A stretch of 64,000 nt of DNA from Macrostomum hystrix (taxonomy: Eukaryota; Platyhelminthes; Macrostomidae). Position numbers and translations under genes: made by a program. The notes under the pieces are model-generated. The model was not told where the DNA came from and ran no database searches. It worked only from the letters and a program-made list of their open reading frames with translations. Of this stretch, positions 1 through 11,945 are shown piece by piece; position 1 is the stretch's first letter, and each line of letters begins with the position of its first letter. The stretch is from the NCBI GenBank assembly GCA_950097015.1, contig CATNEN010000038.1, positions 6,059,001 through 6,123,000 of the forward strand, read 5' to 3'.

Positions 1-294
1 TTAACATATACAAACAAATTGTACCCACAATGTGCCTGTACTATGAAAGTGATGCTTGTTCGAGTTTCGCTGAAAAACCCTCACTGCCGGACATGTGTCA
101 TAATTGGCCAGTGTTTGCACCGCGACAGGGTGCTGTCTGTCATCACGCTGATGTGCGTGACAACAAAGTAGAGTTGCAGTTGCAACATAAACAGGTTAAT
201 ATTCAGAGCACCTGGTTGTCTAACTCACACAGGCTAACTTGAACCTGTCTTAAATACACTTCAGGTAAACTAGACCTTGTCACAGATTTACTGC

Positions 295-640
295 AGGCTA
301 ATACTAATACTAATAATAATAATAATAATTGCAGGAGGGCTGCTGGCAGTGGCACATCATTTGGTGACACCAGACCCGCAGCCAGCGAGGAGGCAATTCT
401 GCCCATTTCGCTGACTCCTGAGCACACACGCACAGATACTGTACGCAGGCACACGCTCACACAGGTGTGTACATCTGCCCTGACTTTCTCATTGCCAGGC
501 AGTGTGCACTTCACTGTGCCTTGGAGGTTGGCTCTCAAGGACGTAAATTGTACGACAAGCCCCAAAGCCTTCTCTCCGCGGCTGCGCCCCAAATGAAGCA
601 GCCTCGCAACGAAATCGAGCTCAGAGAAATTGGTCACTGA
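295..640 (-). repeat. SINE-1 family copy, 5' truncated
   Basis: This is a dispersed tRNA-derived repeat, called SINE-1 here, read on the minus strand. Its 3' end is the run of TAA/TTA triplets at about 300-330. The body carries blocks shared with the copies at 5138-5500, 6246-6565, 38155-38375 and 47150-47440, for example TTTGGTGACAC near 360. Only the B-box side of the tRNA head remains (GAGCTCGATTTCG on the minus strand, near 610). Family membership is seen directly from the shared blocks; the name is only a label for this window. Confidence 0.7.
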
Positions 641-1140
641 TTTACCACAGGTTAAATATTAGACTCGTTAGTGATTTACTGCAGATCGATTATACCCAGT
701 GTAGTCTATTGTTATTAAATTTCGAAATCAATATTAGCTACACCTATAGAAATTAATAGACTCCAATCAGATAACATTAATAATTATAGGTTTCTAATCT
801 TGCAAGTGAAGTAAAATTTTCCACAATTTTAAATGTTCCAAACTAACCATATTAAGCTGCTTAGTTTCAAGTTTTATAGTGTACCAAAAGCTTACTGGCT
901 GTGTCCAGCGAACCAGGTAAGCACTCATAGTGAAACCTAATACATTATAGTCAAGAAGGCCATAAAAAGAAAAGCCGACAATAAAAATCTCAGGTTAAAA
1001 CTGTCTGCCAGCAGCTTTTCTTTTGCAGAGAAGACAAAAATTAAAGTGTATTGTTAGGAACAATGTCGTAAAAATCAGAGAAATTTAATTTGAAATTTGA
1101 TTTATAATTAAGAAAAACAGAATAAATCGCATTCAAATCA
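641..1140. other. AT-rich stretch, no gene seen
   Basis: No exon-like reading frame, RNA gene or terminal repeat is recognisable here. The sequence is AT-rich and non-repetitive and leads into the minisatellite that follows. Confidence 0.5.
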
Positions 1141-1895
1141 AATTCACATCCCTTATCTATCCCTCAAATATCAACTCAATCTCAAATCTAATCTCAATCT
1201 CAAATTTTAATCTCAATTCTCATCTCAATCTCAAATCTCTTCTCAATCCTACTCAAATTATATCTCAATCCTACTCACATCCTATTTCAATCCTACCCAC
1301 ATCCTATCTCAATCCTACTCACATCCCATCTCAATCCTACTCACATCCCATCTCAATCCTACTCACATCCCATCTCAATCCTACTCACATCCCATCTCAA
1401 TCCTACTCACATCCCATCTCAATCCTACTCACATCCTATCAAAATCTTACCCACATCCTATCTCAATTCTACTCACATCCCATCTCAATTCTACTCACAT
1501 CCTACCTCAATCCTACTCACATCCCAACTTAATCCTACTCACATTCCAACTTAATCCTACTCACACCCCATCTCAATCCTACTCACATCCCATCTCAATC
1601 CTACTCACATCCCATCTCAATCCTACTCACATCCCATCTTAATCCTACTCACATCCCATCTAAATCCTACTCACATCCCATCTTAATCCTACTCACATCC
1701 TACCTCAATCCTACTCACATCCCATCTCAATCCTACTCACATCCCATCTAAATCCTACTCACATCCCATCTTAATCCTACTCACATCCTACCTCAATCCT
1801 ACTCACATCCCAACTTAATCCTACTCACATTCCAACTTAATCCTACTCACACCCCATCTCAATCCTACTCACATCCCATCTTAATTCTACTCTCC
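1141..1895. repeat. Minisatellite, 22-bp unit, about 30 copies
   Basis: Tandem array whose core reads AATCCTACTCACATCCCA with a 22-bp period. The first 120 bases are degenerate (shorter CTCAATCTCAAAT-like units) and the central part is nearly uniform. Variants such as ACTTAATCC recur in the same order, suggesting block duplication inside the array. No coding function is implied. Confidence 0.9.
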
Positions 1896-2504
1896 GGCGC
1901 ATACAGATTTTGAAGCTTACCACAATGAGTATGAGATTTTTAAGGTACAAAGTCGAATCACAGCTGTTCAGTGCTTATACTAATCGATGCACATCTGTTT
2001 GAATATGCTAATCATAATAAACTACTAACAGTAATCAGCAAAGAAAGACTCGAACGAATATAAAGTTTGTCTTTTCAAGAAAAAAATTCGAATCCCTGAA
2101 AGCTGCACTGTGTGTGAGCAGACAAGGGTATGCTGGGTAAGTTGAATGAGATCCAAAAAGCATGTGTGTACATTTTTCTGGCTAGCCAATCACAATAAAA
2201 ATGTGTCTAGCAGAAGCAAAGCGTAAGAGATTCTCTACCTGAAAATGGCAGTTCGTTGTTCAAATGCTCTTTTAAAAACAAATCATCCGAACTCCAGTAC
2301 TCGCCCCATTTTCGCTAGTAAAACGCAAAAAATTTACGAAATAAAAGTAGGCAAAAAATACGTAATAGATTCATCTGTAGTGCAAAAATACAAAGACTAG
2401 TTGTAAGCAAGCAAAACTGATTGTCTATTGTAGACCGCTTAAAATTTTAGCTCACACTAAAATGAAACTTCGATTTGAGATTAAAATTAGAGAGCTGAAC
2501 TAGC
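1896..2504. other. Intergenic, nothing recognised
   Basis: Non-repetitive, AT-rich sequence downstream of the minus-strand MFS gene. No exon, SINE or terminal inverted repeat could be recognised. Confidence 0.4.
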
Positions 2505-2795
2505 TGGCGACTGCTGTTGTTGATAAGGCTGCGGATGATGAAACTGCTACTGATGCTGTCGTTGTTGTTGTTGCAGCAGCAGCTTCTGTGGCTGATGATG
2601 AAACTGCTACTAATGCTGTCGTTGTTGCAGCAGCTTCTGCGGACGATGATGCAGCAGCTTAATGCTGTCGTTGTTTTTTCTTGCTGCTGATGCTGCTAGT
2701 GCTTATTGAACCTTAATGTTGTTGTTTCTACTGCTTCCGCTGCAGCTTCTGATACTACTTCTGTTGTTTATGGATTCACTTCGCAATGACGGGCG
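2505..2795. repeat. Imperfect GTT/GCT-rich low-complexity tract
   Basis: Irregular trinucleotide-rich sequence with repeats of GATGAAACTGCTACT and TGCTGTCGTTGTTG. It begins directly after the stop codon of the MFS gene on the minus strand, so it may lie in that gene's 3' UTR (inference). Confidence 0.6.
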
Positions 2796-2800
2796 AACAG

Positions 2801-5800
2801 TCAGCGCTCCTCGAACTTGCTGTTGAGTTTGGCAGATTGCAGGCAGCCAATCAGGGCGCCCAGAATGATCAGAACTCCAGTTAGCTGGAAGGCCAGATTA
2901 AAGTCCAACGGATAGTCCAGCCCGGAGTCGATGCTGGCAGCGAATATGCTGCCCGAGATGAGGGGGCCGAGTAGGCGGCCAAGGGAGCTCCAGGCCATGG
3001 AGATGCCGTTCATGGAGCCCACCAGGTCAGCTGGGACCGCGTTGTTCACCAACAGGGCGGTGCAGGAAAACGACGTCAAGAAGGACTGGTTGAGCAGGCA
3101 GAGCAGAACTATGCTCAGACTCCATACGAGGGCCGGCCTGTGTGAGAAGCAGCAGGACACTGATCAAAGGAATTTTGTACTTTATGATATGAGATTGTAC
3201 TTTAGAGCATGAGATTGTAGGCCAGGGTATGAGATTGTAGGTCAGGGTACGAGATTGTAGGTCAGGGTACGAGATTGTGGGTCAGGGTACGAGATTGTAG
3301 GTCAGGGTACGAGATTGTAGGTCAGGGTACGAGATTGTAGGTCAGAGTACGAGATTGTGGGTCAGGGTACGAGATTGTAGGTCAGGGTACGAGATTGTGG
3401 GTCAGGGTACGAGATTGTAGGTCAGGGTACGAGATTGTGGGTCAGGGTATGAGATTGTAGATTAGGGCATGAGATCGTACTTTAAGGTATGATATTGTAG
3501 GCTATAGAATGAGATTTGACTTTAGGGTATGAGATAATTGTGAGTTATGGGTATGAAATTTGACTTGAGGGTACGGTACTAAAAAGACGAAAATTAAGGC
3601 TCGAAAAGCGGTAAATTAGATTGTACTTTTAGTTACTAAAGAAAGGAAATCACAGAGATGATATATTGAGCTACGGAGGATTAGATCTTTAAGCAGAGCA
3701 TGTGACTGTACAAAAGCTAGACTCACGTATGCAGAGCGTAATGCACCAGAGGCAGGATCACTGAGCACACCAGAGTTAGTGTCAGAGTGTGCATGAAGAG
3801 CTGCGGAGATTTCATCGTGAAGTTGTCATTAAATCAGTGATTTTACATTTCACACTACTGATAAGGAATGTCAGTAGTGCAATCAGCACATTACAATTTA
3901 AAAAATCACTTAAAGAAACACGGCATAAACTGCGAGCGTATTTACCCGAGTAGCGCCAAGCCTCCGTTCAAGCAGCGGGAAGGATATCGGCTGCAGGACC
4001 ATCAGCGAGACCGCGGACAGGCTGAGCAGGGTGGCCAAACTCTGGGCTGAGAAGCCAAGCCCGCCGTAGAAGGTGCTAGTTGGGATCCATACAATCAACA
4101 GGGTGTTGATGTACACTGTGTTGAGCGACTGCAGAAAATACTGAGCTGCCGGAGTGAAAGAAAGCAAATAAGACTGCACCTAGCCTTGTAGCACTGGCAT
4201 GAGTCAGTTTCATCAGGTGTCAAACTAATATTGCTCAACCTTCAGGATGCTACCACTGAACCTTCAGGATGCTACCACTGAACCTTCAGGAAGCTACCAC
4301 TGAACCTTCGGGAAGCTACCACTGAACCTTCAGGAAGCTACCACTGAACCTTCAGGAAGCTACCGCTAAACTTCCTGGATGTTACCATGAACCTTCATTT
4401 TCATGATATTACCACTGAAAATTCAAGATGCTACCACTGAACCTTCAGGACGACTAAAGCTACCAATGATTCCTCTGTGACACTTTAAAATCTAAAAGTA
4501 CACAAGAAGTTGAGTTAAAAAACCTTGCGAAATCTGGCAGCCTCACCAATGACCTGGATGCACTCGCAGTTGAGCATGATCCTGCCCAGGTTGCTGGCTC
4601 TAAATCTGTCAACCAATGACCGCTTGGCTCGCGCCTCCTCCACAGCTGGCTTTGTTAAATCCTCCGCCGTCGCAGTCAGCTCAGTTCGGGTAGCGTAGGC
4701 ATTGGAGGTGAAATCCGCGGTGGCGGTGGCCGGTGACAGACAGTTCTCGGCTGACACGGCCGCGAGCATGGCGATGGAACGGCTTCGGCTGCTGACGGTC
4801 GGGCGCTGTCGGCCAACTGGTTCACTGACGTTCGGCATCGATCGGAAATCCTGAAAATTTCAGTGGGCTACATTTTTTAGTATCCTTAGCTTTGAAAAAA
4901 TACGAGAAATCTCGTTGTCCTTGCGTGGTTGTCCCTCATGGGTGAAAATTTCACGACAATTCCACCAAGCCTTCTCTCTGCGGCTGCGCCCCAAATTAAT
5001 GTCAACTAACTACGAGCAGAATAAGCGTCAAGCGTCTTGCCTAAGGACAATACATTTTCTCCCTGGTTGAATTGTCACTGGTTAACAAAGGACAGTTTGT
5101 TAACCCGGTTCTAGTCCCTGTCTTACCTCAGACGCAAGGGGGCGGGTGAGTGGTACAGCGGTTAACGCGTTTGCCTCTCGCACCAAGGTCCCTGAGCTCG
5201 ATTTCGCGGCGAGGACACATTTATTTGGGGCGCAGCCGCGGAGAGAAGGCTCGTGGGGTTGTCGTGCAATTTACGCCGTTGAGGGCCAACCTCCAAAGGC
5301 CCAGTAAAGTGTACACTGCCTGACGATGAGAAAGTCAGGGCGGATGTACACACCCGCGTGAGCGTGTGTACCTCTGTACGGTATCTATGAGCGAGTGTGC
5401 TCAGAATTGCCTACTCGCTGGCTCGCTGGCACACCATTGAGTCTAGTGTCACCAAATGGTGTGCCATTGCATGCAGCCCTCCCACAATTATTATTATTAC
5501 CTCAGCCGCAGTCGCCTCGTCTCCATTGGCCCGACCTCCCTTCCTCGACTTGCCCGCCTGACCGCTGCTGGTGGAGGCCCAACGCCGCCTCTGCCGCCGC
5601 TCTCCGTCCTTCAGTTGGTCACTGTCAGTTACATCCGCGGCTTCCTCTATGAGGATCAAAGGCACAGACGCCGCCGTGGCAGCCGCGGTGGCGGTCAGAT
5701 TATCGTCTTCGACGTCAATGGCGATGCCACCGCGATGAGGCTCACGAAGCAGAAAAAACGACACCAACAGAACGGAGGCAGTGAATGCGGACAGTGCTAT

Positions 5801-8800
5801 GGAGGGAACCAGGTAGGGGAATGTCGGCACGACTTTGAACTTAGACAGGAAACCGCCCAGCATCGGGCCGACCAGGGAGCCCAGCCCCCAGCTGAGCGAG
5901 AGAGTGGCTATGCCGTAGCTCTGGTTGCTGCTGTCGCTAATCTCATAGATTTGCGCCTTGCCAACGATGACAACACCGTTGACTAGGCCGGATAGCAGGC
6001 CGATCGCCGACGCATAGCCAAACGAGCGAGAGAAGCCGAAAGATAAAGTGCTGACAGCCACCAACAGCAGGGAGGTGAGCAGGGTCGGACGACGCCCGAA
6101 CCGGTCGGAAATATAGCCCCAGAAGTAGCTGAAGGGTTTGAACGATGGGATATTAGATATAGTGATAGGATGGTGCGACACAAGACTCGCGAGTTTTAGA
6201 TTCGATAGATAAAATGGCATTTTTTGCTTGTGTCTGAACTCAAAGGGGCATCGTGGGGGTGAGTGGCAGAGCGGCTAACTCTAGCTCTCGCCCTGAGCAC
6301 GACTCCGAAGGCTTGGGGGCTTGTCGTACAATTTACGCCTTTGAGGGCCAACCTTAAAAGCACAGTGAAAGTGCGCACTACCTGACGATGAGAAAGTCAT
6401 GGCAAATGTACACAACCTGTGTGAGCTTATGCCTGCGTACAGTATCTGTGTGCGTGTGTGCTCAGGAGTCAGCTGAATGGGCAGAATTGCCTCCTCGCCG
6501 GCTGTAGGTTTAGTGTCGCCAAATGATGTGCCATTGTCCACGGCCCTCCTGAAAATATCCAACTATACTAAATCTCTAAAGTCTTTATTATTACTAATAT
6601 TAAACTCTAAATTGAATATTTTGTGAGCATAAGAACTCTAAATGACGTTTTTGTCATCAGTATCTGAACTCAAAACGGCATATTTTGTTAGTATGTAAAC
6701 TCAAATTGGCATTGTTTGTGAATGAGAACTATAAAAGGCATGATTGCAAGTGCATGTGCTTCATACGCTCGTAACTGGATGGCAACTATAGTGAGAACGA
6801 GCTAAACTCCTCCTCCGGAGGAGGTTGAGGGGAGAGAACTCCCATCGCCTGATCTCCCATCGCCTCATCTCCCATCGCCTCATCTCCCATCGCCTCATCT
6901 CCCATCGCCTCATCTCCCATCGCCTCATCTCCCATCGCCTGATCTCCCATCGCCTAATCTCCCGTCGCCTGATCTCCCATTGCCTGATCTCCCATCGCCT
7001 CATCTCCCATCGCCTCATCTCCCATCGCCTAATCTCCCATCGCCTAATCTCCCATCGCCTAATCTCCCATCGCCTCATCATCCGTCGCCTGATCTCCCAT
7101 CGCCTCATCTCCCATCGCCGCATCTCCTATCTCCTGTACTCCCATCGCCTAATCTCCCATCACCTCATCTCCCATCGCCTAATCTCCCATTGCCTCATCT
7201 CCCGTCGCCACATCTCCCATCGCCTGATCTCCCATCGCCTCATCTCCTATCGCCTGATCTCCCATCGCCTCATCTCCCATCGCCTCATCTCCCATCGCCT
7301 CATCTCCTATCGCCTGATCTCCCATCGCCTCATCATCCGTCGCCTGATCTCCCATCGCCTCATCTCCCATCGCCTCATCTCCTATCTCCTGTTCTCTCAT
7401 CGCCTAATCTCCCATCGCCTCATCTCCCATCGCCTGATCTCCCATCGCCTCATCTCCCATCGCCTCATCTCCTATCGCCTGATCTCCCATCGCCTAATCT
7501 CCCATCGCCTCATCTCCCATCGTCTGATCTCCCATCGCCTAATCTCCCATCGCCTGATCTCCCATTGCCTGATCTCCCATCGCCTCATCACCCAGTGCGA
7601 TCTTGCGTGAATGTACAGTCATTTTATATTTAATTCAGAGAGTTCAGACCTCAGTGTCTAAACTGACTAACCAAAAACTCCTCACCTAATGATGTCTGAA
7701 AGTAGCAATGTGCGTAAACCACCTTTTGTCCGACTAAACTGTTGAAAACAATTCAAAAGAAAACATTTCTTTAGCTACCATGCCCAGAATCTTCAGAATT
7801 AAAATAGACGACAACTTTCGAATAAGATTGAGGGGCTAGAAATCATATCGCGCGAACTCCATCAACTTTAAATTAAACCCCACCCGTTAAAACAGGTGAA
7901 GTCCGAGCCATTAATATTGACGACAGCCAGTTCTCCGGGCCCCGCTCAGTCAGAGGTGCGAATTTCAATAAATAAAATTCAACAGCCCGCCTTCGAGAAT
8001 AGGAATGTGTGAAACTGTATTGTGGCGAATTCTCTCTCCTTAGCAATCTCGCCGAGACACTGTACACACAGCTGAAAGCATTGCAAAAGTATAAAAACTT
8101 TATTTGCCCTTGGCATCCCCAATTTTCGGAATTCAGCAATGAAATTTATATCTCTGGATTTAGAACTTCAAGTTCTCTCCAGCAGTACAAATTTTATCCA
8201 CAAATCTTAAAAAAGCAAAATAATAATTCTCAGTTGAAATTTCTGCAAAAGGCAGCCAGTTTAGTAAGCACATTCTTCTCCGCCTACACTGAGAGGCCCG
8301 CAAATTTTATAAATTGAATTTTAACCCAGCCAACTCTGCCCTGCCCATTGTACGCACTTCAATATTGAACAAATCAGACCCCTCAATAGAACTGACTAAC
8401 GGCACCCTCTCTCCGCCAATACACAGGGACAGTTAGAATGTGCGTACGGCCTCCTCTCCGCCCCATTTTCAAACCGACTGCCAACCCTCCACTGGAGAGA
8501 AAATACACTGAACAGATAGGCAGAAAATGTTGACGCAACTCATTTAACCAAAGCCAATTTCGTCTAAGCGGGAAGGACATTTGCCTACTATATACTACTT
8601 AATAGCCTTTCTGCTTTTTTGAGGATCATAGAATTTGAAATTTCAGAATTAAAATAGCCTATAGCCTTCCTCGGAAAATTTCCCATTTTCCCATATAAGT
8701 TTCAACGCTGAGTTGCCAGTATTCTAGGAGGAGATGTCGAACTGACAGACACACACACACACAGACAAACAACACGTGAAAATTAGTATATTTAGATTAT

Positions 8801-9284
8801 ACCACTATAGATTGCTATGCAGGTGACTGTGCAGCCAGCCAAACTAGTTTATAAGTCGCATGAAGATCAAAGTGTCGCAATCCTTTTCATTCAGTGTGTA
8901 ATATTCTCTTCGATACAAAACAGTTATCTTGGCTAAACCATCGACTGTTTTGTTTATGTTAGCAACTGAACACACAGCTACCATTGTAGCAGGCAGATAA
9001 CTAGATATGTACAAAACTATGTTCTAGATTATGATACAAAAAACAGGCAGTAATTATTTCTACCTGGAGATCATCCGACCGAGATGAAAGGACGAGGCCA
9101 CAAAGCCAACATAGAAGCCAGCGTCTGTTTCCTTGTAGCCGAAGCTCTGGAAATAAAAAACCGATTTGCATGTGCCGTGACCGTGGAAATAAACGCTGCG
9201 TCTGTTAGCATGCCAAAGCCAGCTTACCATGACCATCTCTTTCAGAAAAGGCAGGTGAAATGTCACGCATGACGCTGCACCAGT
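2801..9284 (-). CDS. MFS transporter, seven exons, 5' end not found
   Basis: Seven exons join in phase on the minus strand: 9284-9228, 9146-9064, 6128-5501, 4850-4547, 4145-3946, 3800-3727 and 3137-2801, giving 560 codons plus stop. All introns are GT...AG and each phase agrees with the next. The product is a polytopic major facilitator carrier. The second exon encodes the segment before the first cytoplasmic loop (GFYVGFVASSFHLGR). Exon three opens with the signature loop WGYISDRFGRRP and later reads GLGSLVGPMLGGFLS. A long Ser/Ala/acidic loop at about residues 180-357 separates the two halves. The last exon carries GSMNGISMAWSSLGRLLGP. Among MFS groups it most resembles the ZIFL/drug:H+ antiporter type; the substrate is unknown. 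The exon at 9284 starts at a splice acceptor, so the initiator exon must lie further upstream and was not found. Introns hold minisatellites and SINEs; the donor after exon three lies at the tail of a SINE. Confidence 0.85.
3165..3560. repeat. Minisatellite, 20-bp unit, in MFS intron
   Basis: About 18 tandem copies of GAGATTGTAGGTCAGGGTAC, decaying at both ends, filling the intron between the exons at 3137 and 3727. Confidence 0.9.
4225..4455. repeat. Minisatellite, 22-bp unit, in MFS intron
   Basis: About ten copies of a 22-bp unit with core TGAACCTTCAGGAAGCTACC, inside the intron between the exons ending at 4145 and starting at 4547. The sub-motif TGAACCTTCAGG recurs in the unrelated 29-bp array at 50585-51080, possibly by chance. 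Confidence 0.85.
4925..5010 (-). repeat. SINE-1 fragment
   Basis: A short minus-strand piece of the SINE-1 body (AAGCCTTCTCTCTGCGG and following), in the same MFS intron as the fuller copy at 5138-5500. Confidence 0.5.
5138..5500 (+). repeat. SINE-1 family, fullest copy, tRNA-like head
   Basis: The fullest copy of the family. The head has an A-box-like segment (GGGTGAGTGGTACAGCGG, near 5144) and a B-box-like segment (GAGCTCGATTT, near 5194), as expected for a tRNA-derived, RNA polymerase III promoter. The body ends in a short ATT-repeat tail at 5486-5500. It lies antisense in an MFS intron, and its tail abuts the exon at 5501, so on the gene strand the splice donor GT is the first two bases of the reversed tail. 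Confidence 0.75.
6246..6565 (+). repeat. SINE-1 family copy
   Basis: Plus-strand copy inside the large MFS intron 6129-9063. It retains the A-box-like GGGTGAGTGGCAGAGCGG but has lost part of the B-box region. The body matches the copies at 5138 and 47150 (for example CAGAATTGCCTCCTCGC near 6483). Confidence 0.7.
6825..7605. repeat. Minisatellite, 15-bp unit, about 52 copies
   Basis: Tandem array of CATCTCCCATCGCCT with point variants, within the large MFS intron. Because the unit is a multiple of three and lacks stops, several frames stay open on both strands; those long reading frames are products of the repeat, not genes. Confidence 0.92.
7606..9063. other. Remainder of MFS intron, no gene seen
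   Basis: No exon or recognisable element. A short CA microsatellite lies at about 8750-8765. An open stretch at 8009-8317 has no recognisable domain and is not called. Confidence 0.45.
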
Positions 9285-9314
9285 CTGGAAAAAAACAATC
9301 AGCACATTCTTCAC

Positions 9315-9480
9315 ATGGCTGTTCAGTCCATGGACCTGGTGGGCGCCATACCCATTAAATCAAGAGTTAAATGTCTTGCTAAAGGATAAAAGTTGTTCCA
9401 ATGGAGTCGGGAATCGAACCTCTGACCTTCAAGTCGTGAGTCAAACGGCCCAACTTCTTGCATAGTTACAACCGCTTAGT
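9315..9480 (-). repeat. SINE-2 copy, minus strand
   Basis: On the minus strand this reads a tRNA-like head with B box GGTTCGATTCC (9409-9419 complement) followed by the body block CCTTTAGCAAGACA, both shared with the full copy at 30876-31105. The A-box side is diverged. Confidence 0.65.
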
Positions 9481-9600
9481 CTATTGCCGCCATCAAATGC
9501 GCCACGCAATAGCAGGCCATTGTCAGCTGCTGCTGTGCTGTCAGCTGCACATTTGGTCCCATTGGGGCACTTGTAATCAATCATTATTACATTATTAATA
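9481..9600 (+). repeat. SINE-2 tail fragment
   Basis: Plus-strand segment resembling the 3' part of the SINE-2 copy at 59455-59695: GCTGTGCTGTCAGCTGCACA here, GCTGTGCTGTCGGCTGCGCA there. It abuts an opposite-orientation head, so the two pieces make an inverted pair. Confidence 0.5.
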
Positions 9601-9604
9601 TTAC

Positions 9605-10695
9605 TATTGGTATTAATTTTTATATGTCTACTCATGCAATTTCAAACTTAAATGGCATATAAAATAATAATTATACAAGTAATTCAAGCCCGACAATACA
9701 CATTGACATTGTTAAATTGTCATTTTAAACTCAAATTACCATCAGTGTAAACAGGATGGTCAGCTGACCCCACTGAGGTGGAGTGACTCCGGCTTGGACT
9801 ATTGAAAATTTTCCCTCTGCATTGATGCAGGGGCATTTGCGCCTGCCAGCTGTGCCATTGGGCTGGGTCATCGATTTGCCAAATTATTAGCACTTGACTT
9901 AGCTGCAAGCTGAAAAAAAAATTATCGAATAACATGTACAAAATAGATCGCCTTAGAGCTGCTTATAAAAATAGTCTTATGAAAAAGTTATTTTTAAACT
10001 GTACATACTAAAATAAATTTTTGACTATAGATTCATCCCAGCCAATCATTTAAAAAACAATGTAACTCTATATCTAGGAAAATAGCTCTTTATTATTAAT
10101 AAGGTATAAAATGAACAAAAACAAAAATTGTTGTTTATAAATCAATCAAAATTCTACTTAATGTGATGTGAGCAGCAAGTATATTAATCATATGACATTT
10201 TGTGACTCTTATGAGCTTAAAATTTTGCAAGCAAAGGTAATTTTTGGTAATTTAAAGTATTTCCGATAATATTTAAGTCATATGTCAATAGTCTTATTAC
10301 TATATTTATACACTTCTGATCAGAATTTGACATTCTGTCAAAAGTAATTCAGGAACAAAATCTTTAAATGCTTTGAAAATATTTCGAAATCTTAAATTTT
10401 TCTTGCGAAACTTTCCCTATGCTTAAATTACCGCGTCCTTATGTGTACATAGATACTCGTACTTTAAAAAACAAAACACGACATATATTTTACGACAGCA
10501 AATTTTTCAATTTCGTGGAATTGCTTGAGTTCGTAAATCTATTATGTAAAAATTTCAATGATCAATCATCTATTGTGTCATATTTTGTTGTATTTATCGA
10601 ACCTGTCAATCAACTTAGAAGTCGATTTAGTTACTGTACTTTTCTTGGCCTATTTAAGAATTATGGAATTTCGATTTTCGATAAATGATCTCTCT
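9605..10695. other. AT-rich intergenic DNA, no gene seen
   Basis: Strongly AT-rich, with no recognisable coding exon. A good splice acceptor on the minus strand near 9910 (a T run followed by CAG) is not followed by a recognisable MFS segment, so the missing first exon of the transporter was not placed here. Confidence 0.4.
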
Positions 10696-10699
10696 GTTA

Positions 10700-11945
10700 T
10701 GAGCATTCTGCTGGCAGCTCTGATGAGCCCCAGGTCGATGGCCAGCTCGCCTCCGATGCTGAGGCAGAATTCCGCAGCCTGGCATCAGTTCGCCCTGTTG
10801 CTGGACCTGCACCTCGTCAGCTGCATCCAGTGTCGCCTTGCAAAAGGTTCACCACACCAGCTGCCAGCACACGGCCCACTACCCAAAGAGCGCCTCGACA
10901 TCGAAGCCGGCCCTTTCGCTTCTGTGCTCGTCGACCAACTTGGTCCCGTCTTCACCTATGACCACAGGTCTAGAGTCACGACTACTCCGCTGACGCCGTC
11001 ATTCACGCATTCGAGCGCTTCTGGAGCCGTCGCGGCCTCACAAAGTGTACTGTCTATCTGTACCGGGCCACTGCTTTTCAAGCAGCTAGCGAGTTTCTGA
11101 CGAACCACATTGCTACCGCGTTCCAGAGGAAGCTGCACGCCGACCTCCAACCGCTGGCCGCACAACGGCCCCTTGAATTCAAACTCGCTCCAGTCCGAGC
11201 CCCGTGGCATCAAGGAGCAGTCGAACGCCTCGTCGCACTGACCAAGTCCAGCCTACGTCCAGCCCTTTGGCGCAAGCGAATCTCAGACGAGGAGCTCCAC
11301 ACTCTTCTCGTCAAGATCGAAGCCATCCTCAATTGCCGGCCACTGACTACCGTCTTCAGCGACCCAGCAGACCCGTCACCACTGACTCCAGCTGACCTCC
11401 TCTGTGTCGGTCCTCATCTCATGCTTCCGGCCCTCGACGACAAGCTCCTCCATGCTGGCTCCCCAACCGCTGACCGTCTTCGAGCCCTCCACCGCAACAA
11501 AACACGATCGCCCACCCACAATCTTCAGCCCGGCCAGGCTTGCCTCCTCGCCGAGCCGACACCTGGATCAGGTTGTGTCGGATCGTCCAGCTCTACCCAG
11601 ATCCCACTGGCGTCATCCGATACATCACCCTCCGCACCGCTTCCGGTCACACGGTCCGCGGGTCTATCAGTCATCTAGTTCCACTGGAGTCCGATGTCGA
11701 CGCTTGCCAACTCAACGAATCGTCCTCCAACCCAGCCGCTGGTTCCCCCACCGGCTCAGCTGCCTGCCCGCCCAGGAGCCCGGCCGCTGACCCAGTTGCC
11801 GACCAGCCTGTCCACTCGTCCGCCGGATCGAACGGCAACCTGCTTTACAACCCATCTGCTGACTCGTCGATTTCACAGACCGACCGCGACTGCCGGGCCC
11901 TCCGTCGTCAAAAAATCCGTGATGGAATCTTTGATTACTAACGTG
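10700..11945 (+). pseudogene. BEL/Pao retrotransposon pol remnant (integrase region)
   Basis: Several short plus-strand frames carry pieces of a BEL/Pao-type integrase. In order: a zinc-binding-like CIQCRLAKG near 10830; the core segment containing APWHQGAVERLVALTKSSL near 11195; the downstream EELHTLLVKIEAILNCRPLT near 11300; and the C-terminal Pao-type segment RLCRIVQLYPDPTG near 11560. Frames change at least three times, so the gene is dead. No reverse transcriptase, gag or clear LTR was recognised on either side. The family assignment rests on the EAILNCRPLT region and is established for BEL/Pao integrases. Confidence 0.75.

Noticed and set aside
1141-1895. CRISPR-like array of short direct repeats
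   Set aside because: No unique spacers; this is a head-to-tail minisatellite in a eukaryotic genome. The same applies to the other arrays.
4225-4455. Common origin of this array and the one at 50585 because both contain TGAACCTTCAGG
   Set aside because: Only 12 bases are shared and the rest of the units and the periods differ, so chance cannot be excluded.
5411-5500. Extension of the MFS exon through the SINE tail into a longer frame
   Set aside because: The frame beyond 5501 encodes only SINE sequence, whereas GT at 5500-5499 gives a donor in phase with the next exon.
6825-7605. Very long open frames on both strands (up to 261 codons) of monotonous repeats
   Set aside because: They come from a 15-bp tandem repeat without stop triplets; all frames repeat a five-residue unit and there is no gene structure.
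8009-8317. 102-codon open stretch in the MFS intron
   Set aside because: No domain, no splice partner and AT-rich composition; likely chance.
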